Shown: positions 1 through 8,266, counted from the stretch's first letter. The stretch: 64,000 nucleotides of DNA from Roseovarius sp. (GCA_029212365.1 JARGOC010000003.1:124001-188000); one strand, 5' to 3'. Translations and numbers: made by a program. Notes: a model not told the origin generated them from the sequence alone.

Positions 1-71
1 GCTTGATGCCGATAGGGCGTGCCAATCCAGCCGCGCGCGGCCTGTACCACCAAGGGGCCAATCTGGCTCAT
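1..71 (-). CDS. GTA NlpC/P60 cell-wall peptidase, N-terminal fragment (RcGTA gp14-like)
   Basis: Only the first 23 or so codons are in the window; the gene runs off the left edge. The readable start is MSQIGPLVVQAARGWIGTPY, which resembles the beginning of NlpC/P60 peptidases in gene transfer agent (GTA) clusters. In those particles the protein sits at the tail tip and is thought to cut peptidoglycan during DNA delivery. The ATG overlaps the stop codon of the next gene upstream by 4 bases (ATGA), which fits translational coupling. Catalytic Cys and His residues lie outside the window, so the call rests on the N-terminal match and its position directly after the hub gene. Confidence 0.75.
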   Translation of the reverse strand, partial: MSQIGPLVVQAARGWIGTPYRHQ

Positions 72-958
72 GACCGGCGGCTCCCGCCGCTGGCGCTGCC
101 GGTGCGCGACGGATCAATGATCGACCAGTCATCACCGGGAATGTCGGGAAACCCCTGAAAGTTCGTCAGGTTATCAAACTTGTGACGACAGGTCGGAAAC
201 CGTTTGTCACAGCCCGCTTCAATGCGCAGCGTATCGTCCGGCACAAGTCCGGCGCGAATAGGATGCCACAGCTCAATCACCCGCGTGTCTTCGTCTTGAC
301 GGTCACGTTTGATCATCCCGCTCAGGCCCTTGGCCGCGCCCGATTGCACGATCAAGCGACCATGCTGAAACCAATTGTCGGCATAGCCCACCAGCCCGTC
401 AAACCGGAATACACGGCGGTCCTCAATCTGATCCGCACTGCGGCTTTCGGAAAATCCGGCCCCATCCAGATCAAACCGGCACCGGGTATCGCCCAGAACC
501 GCACTACACGGTTTTTGATACACCCGGCCGATGGGCAGGTTCAGCACCTGTGTCAGCCCCCGCAGCTCGGCCTCAAAGGCACCGTTGGCCCGGCGCATCT
601 CTCCGATGGAGCCACGAAACAGCAAATGCCGCGCGCTCACATCACTCCAGTTGACCAGCCAGGCGCGAATTTCAGCGTTATCATAGCGCCCCGCCTCAAT
701 ATCCTCTTCGCGGATGGCACTGTCACGCAGCGCGCCCAGCGCTTCGGTGTTGTCCACCGACAGGCCCGTGGTTTGTTGCAAGGCCATGGCACTCAGGCCG
801 GTATCCGCGCGGTAACTGATGTCATCAAACGTCAGTGTTTGGTCGTGATCGGTGAATCCCATCACCTCACCATCCGCGCGGGTGATATCCCAAGCACGGC
901 AAAGCGAGGTGATCCCGCCCTGCACATGCGCCAGAAGTTCCGGTGCAATCTCGGTCAT
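68..958 (-). CDS. GTA hub protein, DUF2163 / BR0599 family (RcGTA gp13-like)
   Basis: A 296-residue protein with the DUF2163 N-terminal region and the BR0599 C-terminal region, known in phage and GTA tails as the baseplate hub. Seen in the sequence: a Cys pair in QKPCSAVLGDTRCRF (around residue 150) and a second pair in GCDKRFPTCRHKF (around residue 255). From memory, the hub in the R. capsulatus GTA structure carries an iron-sulfur cluster held by cysteines; these four are the likely equivalents, which is inference. The gene overlaps both neighbours by 4 bases. Length and position, between the DUF2460 tail protein and the peptidase, match the canonical GTA order. Confidence 0.9.
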   Translation of the reverse strand: MTEIAPELLAHVQGGITSLCRAWDITRADGEVMGFTDHDQTLTFDDISYRADTGLSAMALQQTTGLSVDNTEALGALRDSAIREEDIEAGRYDNAEIRAWLVNWSDVSARHLLFRGSIGEMRRANGAFEAELRGLTQVLNLPIGRVYQKPCSAVLGDTRCRFDLDGAGFSESRSADQIEDRRVFRFDGLVGYADNWFQHGRLIVQSGAAKGLSGMIKRDRQDEDTRVIELWHPIRAGLVPDDTLRIEAGCDKRFPTCRHKFDNLTNFQGFPDIPGDDWSIIDPSRTGSASGGSRRS

Positions 959-1587
959 ACGCGCAGCTCCACCACTGGTACAGATGGCACATCACCCGCC
1001 TGGAACGTCGACAGATTGGTGGCCAGATGGTCGGTGTCAAATCGCACCGGCACATCAAATTCGAAACACGCCGTGATCTCATCCCCTCCATTGGGGGGAT
1101 GCCCAAAGGTGACAATCCCGGTGGTGTGATCCACCTCAAAATGCACTCCTTCGGTTTGCAATTCGCCGGCCAGCCCGATGTGGACGGATCCGACAACCGG
1201 CTTGCTGATCGGGCGCAGATAGACATGCTCGCCCGAGCGGTATGTTTTCTTCAACTGCCACTCAGGCGACACATCATCGCCATACGCAATCACCTGATCA
1301 CGGTAATCCGGCTCGGCCTGCACCGGGCAGGATTTGTAATCGGCCCAGTCCTTCCAGCGAAACCCGTATATCTGACCCTGACGCGCCTCAAAAAACGCGA
1401 TCAGCTTTTCCAGATCATCAACCGAGCGCATCGCCGCCCCGGCATCATAGCGCCTGCGCGAATGGGCCCAGGGTGTGTTGCGCTCCTCATAGCCATTAGC
1501 CAGCGTCACCACATCCGTGTGCCGTTGCGGCCCCCCGATCGAGCCAAAGCTCAGAGAGGCTGGAAATCGTACCTCGTGAAATCCCAT
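955..1587 (-). CDS. GTA distal tail protein, DUF2460 (RcGTA gp12-like)
   Basis: 210 residues opening with MGFHEVRFPASLSFGSIGGP, typical of the DUF2460/TIGR02217 family found in GTA clusters and related siphophages. In the R. capsulatus particle this protein forms the distal tail ring that connects the tube to the hub. A stretch around residues 60-80 (FFEARQGQIYGFRWKDWADY) is well preserved in the family. It overlaps the hub gene by 4 bases (ATGA) and lies 18 bases after the tape-measure gene. No truncation or frame break is visible. Confidence 0.9.
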   Translation of the reverse strand: MGFHEVRFPASLSFGSIGGPQRHTDVVTLANGYEERNTPWAHSRRRYDAGAAMRSVDDLEKLIAFFEARQGQIYGFRWKDWADYKSCPVQAEPDYRDQVIAYGDDVSPEWQLKKTYRSGEHVYLRPISKPVVGSVHIGLAGELQTEGVHFEVDHTTGIVTFGHPPNGGDEITACFEFDVPVRFDTDHLATNLSTFQAGDVPSVPVVELRV

Positions 1588-1605
1588 AACGTGGTCTCCT
1601 CTCTT

Positions 1606-2265
1606 TTAGCGGTTACGTGCGCCACGCCCGATGACACGGCCCAATTGGGCGGCAATCTGGCCTTGGCTACGGTTGAAACTCTGCGCATCCGGCGTGGTGA
1701 CATTCATCACCACATTCACCGGGTTGCCGCCGCCCCCGCGCACGCCCAGCTTGCCATCGGCGCCGCGTGCCAGAGGCATGATCGCCTCTGGTCCTGCTTC
1801 GCCCATCAGCCCGGTCCCACCGCGCATGGGAAAGCTTGTTGGCGCGCTGACCACGCCGCCCTGCGCAAAGGGCGTGACCCGCCCCTGGGAAAAACTGGCC
1901 CCCTTGGCAAAGGGCATCAGCCCGCCCAAAGCGCTGCCAATACCCTGCGCCAGAACGCCGCCAAAATGATCAGCCACCGGATTGACAGCTGCATTAAACG
2001 CAGTTGAAATCATCGTTTCGGCCAAAGTGGTCAGCGCTTGCCCCAGGCTGTCGCCATCCTGCACCGCGCCTTTGATGGCCTTGCGCAGCCCGCCGCTCAT
2101 TCCGCGCTCTAACGTGGCGACATCCTGACCGGTGTTGCTAAACCCGTCACGCACCTTGGCCAGTTCACTGTTGAACGCCGCGGCCATATCGGTCGCTGTT
2201 CCAAAATTGGCGTCCAATTCTTCGATCTGGCGTTCAAGTTCGCCCAGTCGGTCAAATTCATCCAT
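1606..2265 (-). CDS. GTA tail tape measure protein (RcGTA gp11-like)
   Basis: 219 residues. The N-terminal third (about 1-70) is helical and charged, the middle (80-120) is Ala/Gly-rich and hydrophobic, and the C-terminal part is Gly-rich with the motif MGEAGPEAIMPLARG near residue 155, a hallmark of lambda-type tape measure C-termini. Tape-measure length sets tail length in siphophages, so this very short version predicts the short tail known for GTAs. It overlaps the preceding small gene by 8 bases. Confidence 0.88.
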   Translation of the reverse strand: MDEFDRLGELERQIEELDANFGTATDMAAAFNSELAKVRDGFSNTGQDVATLERGMSGGLRKAIKGAVQDGDSLGQALTTLAETMISTAFNAAVNPVADHFGGVLAQGIGSALGGLMPFAKGASFSQGRVTPFAQGGVVSAPTSFPMRGGTGLMGEAGPEAIMPLARGADGKLGVRGGGGNPVNVVMNVTTPDAQSFNRSQGQIAAQLGRVIGRGARNR

Positions 2266-2464
2266 TCTCAGTCCCTCCTTTGGTATCGGGATAGGCCTTC
2301 AACAATTCATCCAGCCGGCCTCTGGCCAGTGGGGCGTTGCCTGCGTCACGGCCCAACATCATCTGCAATTCCGCCGGGGTCAGCGCCCAAAACTCAGCTG
2401 GGCGCAGGCCCAGGCCCCGCAGGCCCGCCCGCATCAGGCCGGGCCAGTCCATTGGCTGGCTCAT
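2258..2464 (-). CDS. GTA small protein, rcc01693-like (gp10.1, probable tail assembly chaperone)
   Basis: A 68-residue protein with the pattern LRPAEFWALTPAELQMML, which marks the small phage-conserved protein between gp10 and the tape measure in Rhodobacterales GTA clusters. By position (tail tube, gp10, this gene, tape measure) it probably acts as a tail assembly chaperone; that role is inferred from gene order. Its ATG overlaps the stop of gp10 by 4 bases, and its 3' end overlaps the tape-measure start by 8 bases. Confidence 0.82.
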   Translation of the reverse strand: MSQPMDWPGLMRAGLRGLGLRPAEFWALTPAELQMMLGRDAGNAPLARGRLDELLKAYPDTKGGTENG

Positions 2465-2781
2465 GACGGCTGCTCAATGCTGAAGGCCCGCGCCAGTAAC
2501 TGACCCGCCGCCCGGGCCGCACCAGGCAATCCGCCTTCGATTTCGGCCGACAACAAGTCACGCGCCTGGCCCTGCCAGCCCCCTCCCCTGAGGCCGGCCA
2601 CAATCAGCGCCAACAAATCAGCGCTGGAGAATTTGCCCGCTTCAAAGCGCTCAACCAACTCCAGCACAGCGCCGCATTGCACCTCGGCCTCCAGTTCGGC
2701 CAAGGCGCCCAGCGTCAGCTTCAGCACATGGGCCTGCCCGTCGATCACCAGCTTCACCTCTCCTGCCCAGGGGTTCGCCAT
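2461..2781 (-). CDS. GTA gp10-like tail assembly protein
   Basis: 106 residues beginning MANPWAGEVKLVIDGQAHVL, with a conserved core (LTLGALAELEAEVQCG) of the GTA gp10 family. Such proteins follow the major tail tube gene and are regarded as tail assembly chaperones, comparable to the gpG/gpT pair of lambda, although no frameshift signal is obvious here. It begins 3 bases after the major tail protein gene and overlaps gp10.1 by 4 bases. The family call is firm; the function is inferred from position. Confidence 0.82.
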   Translation of the reverse strand: MANPWAGEVKLVIDGQAHVLKLTLGALAELEAEVQCGAVLELVERFEAGKFSSADLLALIVAGLRGGGWQGQARDLLSAEIEGGLPGAARAAGQLLARAFSIEQPS

Positions 2782-2784
2782 GGA

Positions 2785-3198
2785 TCAGATCGCGGTAAAG
2801 ACAAGCTGCCCGGCCGAGGCCAGCGCCAGATCATAGGTCGCCTCGCCGTCATGGGTGCCGCCATAGTCGATCGACGTCACCTGAAACGGGCCCTCTACGA
2901 TACCAAAATCCGGGATCACCACCTGAAAATCGGGTGTTTCACCGTTAAAGAAGATTTCGCGGGCCCGTTCATCACTTGCCTCGTCACGAAACACACCCGA
3001 GCCACTGACAGAGGCCGATTTGACCCCCGCCCCGCCCAAAAGCTCGCGCCATCCGCCCGCACTTTCCAGGCTGGTGACATCCACACTTTCCGCGTTAAAA
3101 CTGATCCGCGTTGCGCGCAGGCCCGCAATCGTTGAAAAATTGCCGCTGCTTGTCTCGTCGATCTTGATCAACAGATCTTTGCCGTTTTGCACTGTCAT
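2785..3198 (-). CDS. GTA major tail protein, TP901-1 family (RcGTA gp9-like)
   Basis: 137 residues, starting MTVQNGKDLLIKIDETSSGN. Major tail tube proteins of this family (TIGR02126) polymerise around the tape measure to form the tail tube. Typical elements are the beta-rich core with FNAESVDVTSLESAGGWREL around residues 34-53 and the C-terminal YDLALASAGQLVF. Length matches the family. A 23-base gap separates it from the preceding tail terminator gene, and an AGACAAAAA-type weak ribosome site precedes the ATG. Confidence 0.9.
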   Translation of the reverse strand: MTVQNGKDLLIKIDETSSGNFSTIAGLRATRISFNAESVDVTSLESAGGWRELLGGAGVKSASVSGSGVFRDEASDERAREIFFNGETPDFQVVIPDFGIVEGPFQVTSIDYGGTHDGEATYDLALASAGQLVFTAI

Positions 3199-3221
3199 TT
3201 TTTGTCTCCAAAATGAAAGGG

Positions 3222-3635
3222 TTAAGGGGTGTCGTCCACGCGTGCACGAAATGTCAGATCAATCCGGCGCATATTGCCGGTGCCTTCCAATTTCGCCTTG
3301 GCACGATAGAAACTCAGGTCAATCAACTGCCCGCGGGTCAGTGTCAGGTCGGTGTTGTGCAGCGCATCACTTATGGCTGCGGCCACCTGTTTGGCAGCGC
3401 TGAAACCTGACCCGTCGGTCATGACCGAAATCTCCAGATTATGCAGCGCGCCCGCTCCTGTGCCATCTGATTGGTCGCGGGCATCTTCGGGGCCCAACGT
3501 GACATAGGTGGCCGGTGGCGTGCCCACGGGCACAGCATCATAGATGGCCGTGCCAACAAGGGCCGCCAAAGACGCGTCATTGCTCAGGTGCTGAAACACA
3601 GCCGCTTGCAGCGCTGCCGAGGTTGCATAGCTCAT
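3222..3635 (-). CDS. GTA tail terminator, DUF3168 (RcGTA gp8-like)
   Basis: 137 residues of the DUF3168 family (VGTAIYDAVPVGTPPATYVTLG, then ARDQSD, then LEISVMT). In the R. capsulatus GTA this protein caps the tail tube and joins it to the head. The ATG overlaps the stop of the head-tail adaptor gene by 4 bases. Nothing unusual in length or composition. Confidence 0.88.
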   Translation of the reverse strand: MSYATSAALQAAVFQHLSNDASLAALVGTAIYDAVPVGTPPATYVTLGPEDARDQSDGTGAGALHNLEISVMTDGSGFSAAKQVAAAISDALHNTDLTLTRGQLIDLSFYRAKAKLEGTGNMRRIDLTFRARVDDTP

Positions 3636-3970
3636 ACCACCACCTCCTCGATTGCCACACAGGTCAGATAACGTGCGCTAGTGTCATGCTCGGCCACTGA
3701 CAGAATGCGAAAGATCCGCGTGCCATTGCGAAACCGGTGTTCGGGGCGCGGGCGCGATGGTGCTCCATAAGGGGCGGCTCGTACCGTGATGCGAAAACTA
3801 GTGCGCGACAGGCTGATGCCGCCGCCCTGTGCCTCACTGCCCGATCCCGCCTTGATCTGCGCCCACAGCGTGCCCAGCTGAACCCAGGCCTCGGTGTACC
3901 CGCCAGCCCCATCCGGGGTCCGCTGGGCTTCTTCCAGCACCAGCGGATGGTTGAGGATGATATTGTCCAT
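3632..3970 (-). CDS. GTA head-tail adaptor (RcGTA gp7-like, phage head closure family)
   Basis: 112 residues with the head-tail joining pattern: an N-terminal LEEAQRTPDGAGGYTEAWV, a central RTSFRITVRAAP and a C-terminal FRILSVAEHD. Members of this SPP1 gp16-like family seal the connector after DNA packaging. It overlaps the stop codon of the preceding connector gene by one base and is followed by the DUF3168 gene with a 4-base overlap. Confidence 0.85.
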   Translation of the reverse strand: MDNIILNHPLVLEEAQRTPDGAGGYTEAWVQLGTLWAQIKAGSGSEAQGGGISLSRTSFRITVRAAPYGAPSRPRPEHRFRNGTRIFRILSVAEHDTSARYLTCVAIEEVVV

Positions 3971-4569
3971 CAGCCGCGCCCTCCACCCAACAGACGCACA
4001 GTGCGGTAGCGCTCGATCAGACCCGCCACACCAAACGGCATAGAGGCATCCCCCATCGCGCTGTCGTTGCGGTTTTCATAATAATGCGCGGCCAGCAGCA
4101 AGACCGACTGGCCCATATCCGCAGGCAAACCGGCACAATTGATGGCCATACCTGCGACAAATGCCAACTCGGCAGTGCCCCCAGAGGGTATCCCCGGCAG
4201 CACGCTGCCAATGGGGCGCAAAATGGGGCGATGCGCATCTTTCTCCAACACATAATGGGCCGGATCAATCAGCTCTTCTTCGTCGTCGTGATTGCGCAGG
4301 GTTAAGCTGGTGATCTGCACCACCGGCGCCACTGGCATGGCCTGGCCTGACGCATCGCGCCAACTCACAAACGTCCAGGAAAAGCTCCGCTCGATCAGGA
4401 TCTTACCCGTGCGGGCCTCGATCGCCGATATGGCCGCGCGCAGGTAACTTTCCAACACGGGATCCTGAATGTCGTCATCGGCAAACCCAGATCCCAGTCG
4501 CAAATGCGTCTTAAATTCCGCCAGAGGCAGCGCGGCCTGAGGAACCGCCGTTTCTTCGATTAACATCAT
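3970..4569 (-). CDS. GTA head-tail connector, phiE125 gp8 / phage gp6-like family (RcGTA gp6-like)
   Basis: 199 residues. The N-terminal part (VPQAALPLAEFKTHLRLGSGFADDD) and the IEARTGKILIERSF segment are typical of the gp6-like connector family (TIGR02215). Such adaptors bind beneath the portal ring. It is the first gene after a 175-base noncoding gap behind the capsid gene, and overlaps the adaptor gene by one base at the 3' end. Two ATG codons stand at the start (MM), so the start could be one codon later. Confidence 0.87.
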   Translation of the reverse strand: MMLIEETAVPQAALPLAEFKTHLRLGSGFADDDIQDPVLESYLRAAISAIEARTGKILIERSFSWTFVSWRDASGQAMPVAPVVQITSLTLRNHDDEEELIDPAHYVLEKDAHRPILRPIGSVLPGIPSGGTAELAFVAGMAINCAGLPADMGQSVLLLAAHYYENRNDSAMGDASMPFGVAGLIERYRTVRLLGGGRG

Positions 4570-4744
4570 GGAAGCCTCTCCATAAATCCCGCTCCCTCCG
4601 ATAGGGCTTTTGGGGTTTGGTCAGGCGCGCGCGGCCGGCGTTGCTCGGACGGAGGGGAGCAGCGAAGATACGCTTGCGTCGCAAAGCTGCGCGCGCCTTT
4701 CAAGGCAGAGGCACCATGTGCCTCCACCCCATTCGCAAATGCCC
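4570..4744. repeat. Noncoding spacer after the capsid gene with a short perfect hairpin
   Basis: A 175-base gap in an otherwise gapless GTA operon. It holds a perfect 7-bp inverted repeat with a 3-base loop: arms at 4708-4714 and 4718-4724 (GAGGCAC / GTGCCTC). There is no run of T on the minus strand after it, so it does not look like an ordinary intrinsic terminator. It could protect the 3' end of a processed capsid mRNA or reduce readthrough; either is inference. Confidence 0.4.
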
Positions 4745-5929
4745 TTAGGACACAGCGAATTTCAGCAGTTTGATCGCGCCGTAATCGCTCACATCCCCGC
4801 CCACGCGCTTGGTGGCGTAGAACAGAACATGCGGCTTGGCCGAGAAGGGATCACGCAGAACACGCAGATCAGGGCGCTCGGCAACGGTATAGCCGGCAGC
4901 AAAATCACCATAAGCAATCGCCGTGGCATCGGATGCGATGTCAGGCATATCCTCGGCAATCAGCACCGGGTATCCCATCAGGCGTGCAGGCTCGCCCGCC
5001 GCCAGACCATCGGACCACAAGAACCGGCCATCAGCGTCTTTCATCTTGCGCACTGTACCGGCGGTTTTTGAGTTCATGACAAAGCTGGCATTGGCGCGGT
5101 ATTCAGCACCCAGTGCATAGACCAGATCAATGATCGCATCCGCGCCGTTGAAATCGCCATCGGCACCGGTGGGCACATAGCCCAGATTGCCCCAGGTCCA
5201 GACGTCATTATCAACGCTGGTTTTGGTCATGAAACCGGTGGGCTTGTCCACACCGTCCCCATTGATAAAGGCGTCCGCCTCGGCGCGTGCAAACTTGTCG
5301 GCAATGCGCCCGGCCAGCCAGGTTTCAATGTCAAACGCACTGTCATCCAACAGGCGCTGGCTGGCTTTGGGAAGCGCGCTCAGCTCGTGCAGCGGGATGG
5401 TGATGCGGTCAATAACCGGAGTCGTAGTCTCGGTTGTTGAAGCGGTTTCAGACGCCCAGCCGTGGCCCATATCCGTATGGTCCACCAGCACATCAAAGCT
5501 GGTCGCTTCAACGCTGACCACAGAAGAAATCGCACGGATTGAGGCCGTGGCGCTCAACGTCGATTTGATCATCTCAGAGGTCTGCGGGTCCACCAGATAG
5601 CCGCCATCGCCAGCCACGGCGGTGCTCATCGCCTTTTCTTCCAGCTGCAGCCCGCGCAGGGCATCATCATCGCCCGAGCGCAGATAGGCATTGAACGCCT
5701 TCTGATGGGGGGCTTCGGCCTCGGCCGAACGGGCCAGAACAGGGCGCGCAGCCTGGGCTGCAGATTTGCGTTCAAACATGGTCAGTTTCTCTTCCTGCTG
5801 TTGAAGTCGTTGGTGAATATCGGACTGAAAGCCCTTGAAGTCGTTCATGAAACCCGTAACTGCAGATTTCACCTCGGCCACCGGAGACACATCTTCCCCG
5901 GTCCGAGAATGTACCTCGGTGTTGTTCAT
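4745..5929 (-). CDS. GTA major capsid protein, HK97 fold (RcGTA gp5-like)
   Basis: 394 residues. Residues 1 to about 95 are charged and helical (VKSAVTGFMNDFKGFQSDI, QQQEEKLTMFERKS), as expected for the scaffolding delta domain removed by the prohead protease. The mature HK97-type shell follows, with markers such as GGYLVDPQTSEMI, STTETTTPVIDRITIPL and YGDFAAGYTV. The protein forms the GTA head shell. The gene is flanked on both sides by noncoding spacers (142 and 175 bases) while most of the other genes of the operon touch or overlap, which suggests its expression is set apart. No frame break seen. Confidence 0.93.
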   Translation of the reverse strand: MNNTEVHSRTGEDVSPVAEVKSAVTGFMNDFKGFQSDIHQRLQQQEEKLTMFERKSAAQAARPVLARSAEAEAPHQKAFNAYLRSGDDDALRGLQLEEKAMSTAVAGDGGYLVDPQTSEMIKSTLSATASIRAISSVVSVEATSFDVLVDHTDMGHGWASETASTTETTTPVIDRITIPLHELSALPKASQRLLDDSAFDIETWLAGRIADKFARAEADAFINGDGVDKPTGFMTKTSVDNDVWTWGNLGYVPTGADGDFNGADAIIDLVYALGAEYRANASFVMNSKTAGTVRKMKDADGRFLWSDGLAAGEPARLMGYPVLIAEDMPDIASDATAIAYGDFAAGYTVAERPDLRVLRDPFSAKPHVLFYATKRVGGDVSDYGAIKLLKFAVS

Positions 5930-5949
5930 CGTTTGGTCCTATTTGGGGC

Positions 5950-6049
5950 ATTCGGCCTTACAAAGTTAAAGTCTGCGCCGAATTTCGTGTTCACGGTTGC
6001 ATTGGCAATCGAGAGGCAGTGAAATCCGAGCTCTTTGCAAAGCCGAAAT
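5950..6049 (-). promoter_or_regulatory. Candidate RNA stem in the capsid-gene leader
   Basis: Two arms at 6033-6049 and 5950-5965, about 67 bases apart, are near-complementary. Read as minus-strand RNA, they form a continuous 13-bp helix (CGGCUUUGCAAAG with CUUUGUAAGGCCG) that needs two G.U pairs. It lies between the protease stop and the capsid ATG. As DNA the repeat is imperfect; as RNA it is unbroken, which hints at a role in the transcript. Its exact function is unknown. Confidence 0.4.
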
Positions 6050-6071
6050 ACCTGAGGTGGTGGTTGCGGCG

Positions 6072-6650
6072 CTACATCTGCGCCAGTTCCCGGCGGGCAT
6101 CGTCAAAGACACGCGCCACGTCACGCAGATCAGCACCATGCAGGGTTTCCCCCTTGGCCCCTATCCGCGCACTGGGCAGCATCGGGAAGGTCACCAGTGA
6201 CACCTCCCACAGCTCCAGTTCCGTCAAGAGCCGCCGGCCCTTGTCATTCTTTGTGGCTTTCACAGTGCGATAGCCAATGCTCAGCCCGTCAATCGCCTGT
6301 GCAGCGATCAGAGATGCCGCCTCACGGGCGCGGGCTACGCTGTCCAACAAGCGGCCTTTGACAAACAGGCCCTTGTCGTCTTCGCGCACCTCATCCCAGA
6401 CGCCGATTGGCTGCGCCGGGTCGTGTTGCCACAACATCTTGACCTGGCGCCCCTCGGCCTTTAGCCGCGCCAGCGATCCAGCATAGGCGCCTTTGGTCAC
6501 GATATCGCCCCCCTGATCCTGGTCCCCAAACAGGCTGGCATAACCTTCGATCATCAGGCTCTCATCCACCTGCAAATCGGCATCAAAGCGGCAGAACTTG
6601 CGCTCCAGCCCGGTCTCGATCTCCGTCACGGTTTTGGTCATCTCGTCCAT
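6072..6650 (-). CDS. GTA prohead protease, HK97 family (RcGTA gp4-like)
   Basis: 192 residues from the ATG chosen here, which is preceded by AGGAGA; a longer frame back to a TTG at 6677 has no good ribosome site and overlaps the upstream gene. The HK97 prohead protease fold is marked by EGYASLFGDQDQGGDIV, the probable catalytic His in MLWQHDP, Ser in GLSIGY and Glu in LWEVS. It would trim the capsid delta domain during head maturation. It is followed by the 142-base capsid leader. Confidence 0.9.
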   Translation of the reverse strand: MDEMTKTVTEIETGLERKFCRFDADLQVDESLMIEGYASLFGDQDQGGDIVTKGAYAGSLARLKAEGRQVKMLWQHDPAQPIGVWDEVREDDKGLFVKGRLLDSVARAREAASLIAAQAIDGLSIGYRTVKATKNDKGRRLLTELELWEVSLVTFPMLPSARIGAKGETLHGADLRDVARVFDDARRELAQM

Positions 6651-6673
6651 CTTGTGTTCTCCTTGCTCGGGCC

Positions 6674-6979
6674 TCAAACGACCGCCACACCACCGCTCAT
6701 CACAAAGCTCATACTAGCGCCGATGATGGTGGCAATGATCAGCCAAACCAGGCGTGATATATGCCCGTCAATCTTCTCCAACCGTCGGTCAATCTGATTG
6801 AAACGTGCCTCCATAAACTTACGTTTCTCTTCACTGACCGCGCGCTCTGTTTCCATCGCCGCAACGGTCAACCCTATGGAATTCAACCGCTTTTCAACCT
6901 GGCGATACATGGCCTGCATGTTTTCAAGTTCAGCATAAGCCTTGGGCAGATGCACGTTCTGGCGCGCATCTTCGCTCAT
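6674..6979 (-). CDS. GTA head formation protein, rcc01685-like (gp3.5)
   Basis: 101 residues: a long charged coiled-coil region (about 10-75, with ENMQAMYRQVEKRLNSIG and ARFNQIDRRLEKI) followed by one membrane-type helix (LVWLIIATIIGASMSFVMSG). It matches the small protein found between portal and protease in Rhodobacterales GTA clusters. A tail-anchored topology is suggested by the C-terminal helix; how it helps head formation is not visible in the sequence. It overlaps the portal stop by 4 bases. Confidence 0.82.
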   Translation of the reverse strand: MSEDARQNVHLPKAYAELENMQAMYRQVEKRLNSIGLTVAAMETERAVSEEKRKFMEARFNQIDRRLEKIDGHISRLVWLIIATIIGASMSFVMSGGVAVV

Positions 6980-8157
6980 GCATCGCCCTCCAGGCTGGGC
7001 AGCCCCAGCAGCGTGCGTTTTTCGTTTTGCGTCAGGAAATCAGCCTGCGCCACGCGGCTCCATTGTGCATCACGTTCCGCGGCCAATGCGGGCACCTGAT
7101 CCATATCCGGCTTCAGTTCCAGATCGTCCATGCTGAACCCTGCCAGCCAGCCCCCCAAGGTCGCAGCCACGCGCTGTGCCAGTGGCAATACCGTCTGGCG
7201 GTAAAACGCCCGGTTCGCCTCCTGATAATTGGCATAGGCCGCATCGCCCGGAATACCCAACAACATCGGCGGCACCCCAAAGGCCAGCGCAACCTCGCGC
7301 GCGGCACTTTCCTTGGTCTTCTGGAACTCCATATCTGACGGGCTGAACCCCATCGGTTTCCAATCGAGCCCGCCCTCCAACAGCATTGGACGGCCTGCGT
7401 TGCGTGCGCCCTGATGATGGCTTTCCATCTCGCTCACCAGCCGGTCATATTGATCCGAACTCAGCGTGCCCTGCCCCTCGGCTCCGCGATAGACAATTGC
7501 CCCTGAGGGCCGCGCCGCATTGTCCAGCAATGCCTTTGACCAGCGCGACGCGGAATTATGCACATCCAGCGCCTGTGCCGCGGCCTGCATTGGCGACAAC
7601 CCATAGTGATCATCTTGCGGGTGAAAGCTCTTGATATGGCAGATGGCCGGGTGCCCCTGGCTTACGTCAAATCTGTGTTTGCGCCCGCCGACGGCATATT
7701 CATACCCGATGGGCCAACCATCATTTCCCGGCACCACGCTCATCCGGTCAGAGCGCAGCACATGCAGCTCCAACGGCACAGTTTCATCCGCGCCCACGGC
7801 CTCTATATAGGCGTTTCCGGTCAACAACAGCTGACCATAGAGCGCCTCAAGCAGCTCTGCTCTGCCCTGTGCGGGGTTGGGCGACTTCATCAGTGACAAC
7901 ACCGGATGCACACCGTATCTCTGGTTTTCATCCTGCAATATCAAAGGCAAAGCGGCGGCAGCCTCGGCGATCATCCGCACACAGCGAAATCCAACCGGGT
8001 TACCGGCAAAGCCCATGCGCGTCAGCGAAGCCGTATCACGCGGGCTCCAGGCCACTCGGCCTGCGCCGTTCCATGCCATGACACGGCCCGTGGCGCTGGC
8101 CTTTTGTTCAGCCGGGGCTTGGGCTGCGTTTTCCTGCCGGAACAAGTTCAGTATCAT
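6976..8157 (-). CDS. GTA portal protein, HK97 family (RcGTA gp3-like)
   Basis: 393 residues, close to the usual size of HK97-type portals. Recognisable blocks are ASLTRMGFAGNPVGFRCVRM, the NPAQGRAELLEALYGQLLLT helix, and the C-terminal AFGVPPMLLGIPGDAAYANYQEA, a strong portal signature. Portals form the ring through which the terminase pumps DNA. A 109-base gap separates it from the terminase gene; the head protein gene follows with a 4-base overlap. Confidence 0.92.
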   Translation of the reverse strand: MILNLFRQENAAQAPAEQKASATGRVMAWNGAGRVAWSPRDTASLTRMGFAGNPVGFRCVRMIAEAAAALPLILQDENQRYGVHPVLSLMKSPNPAQGRAELLEALYGQLLLTGNAYIEAVGADETVPLELHVLRSDRMSVVPGNDGWPIGYEYAVGGRKHRFDVSQGHPAICHIKSFHPQDDHYGLSPMQAAAQALDVHNSASRWSKALLDNAARPSGAIVYRGAEGQGTLSSDQYDRLVSEMESHHQGARNAGRPMLLEGGLDWKPMGFSPSDMEFQKTKESAAREVALAFGVPPMLLGIPGDAAYANYQEANRAFYRQTVLPLAQRVAATLGGWLAGFSMDDLELKPDMDQVPALAAERDAQWSRVAQADFLTQNEKRTLLGLPSLEGDA

Positions 8158-8266
8158 CGCTTGAGGCTCCTTGCTCGATTTCTCGTGCCGCGTGGTGTTT
8201 CACGGTCAGGGCGTGCAGCCCTATGTCTTGAGGGCATCATTCCCCCAAAGGTTTAAGGAAGGTAAA

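Noticed and set aside
182..1129. Long plus-strand frame (315 codons) opposite the GTA hub gene
   Set aside because: It lies fully antisense to a well-supported GTA gene, has no ribosome site and reads as low-quality protein; a shadow caused by high GC.
943..2007. 354-codon plus-strand frame opposite three GTA tail genes
   Set aside because: Spans several real genes on the other strand and has no recognisable domain; a shadow frame.
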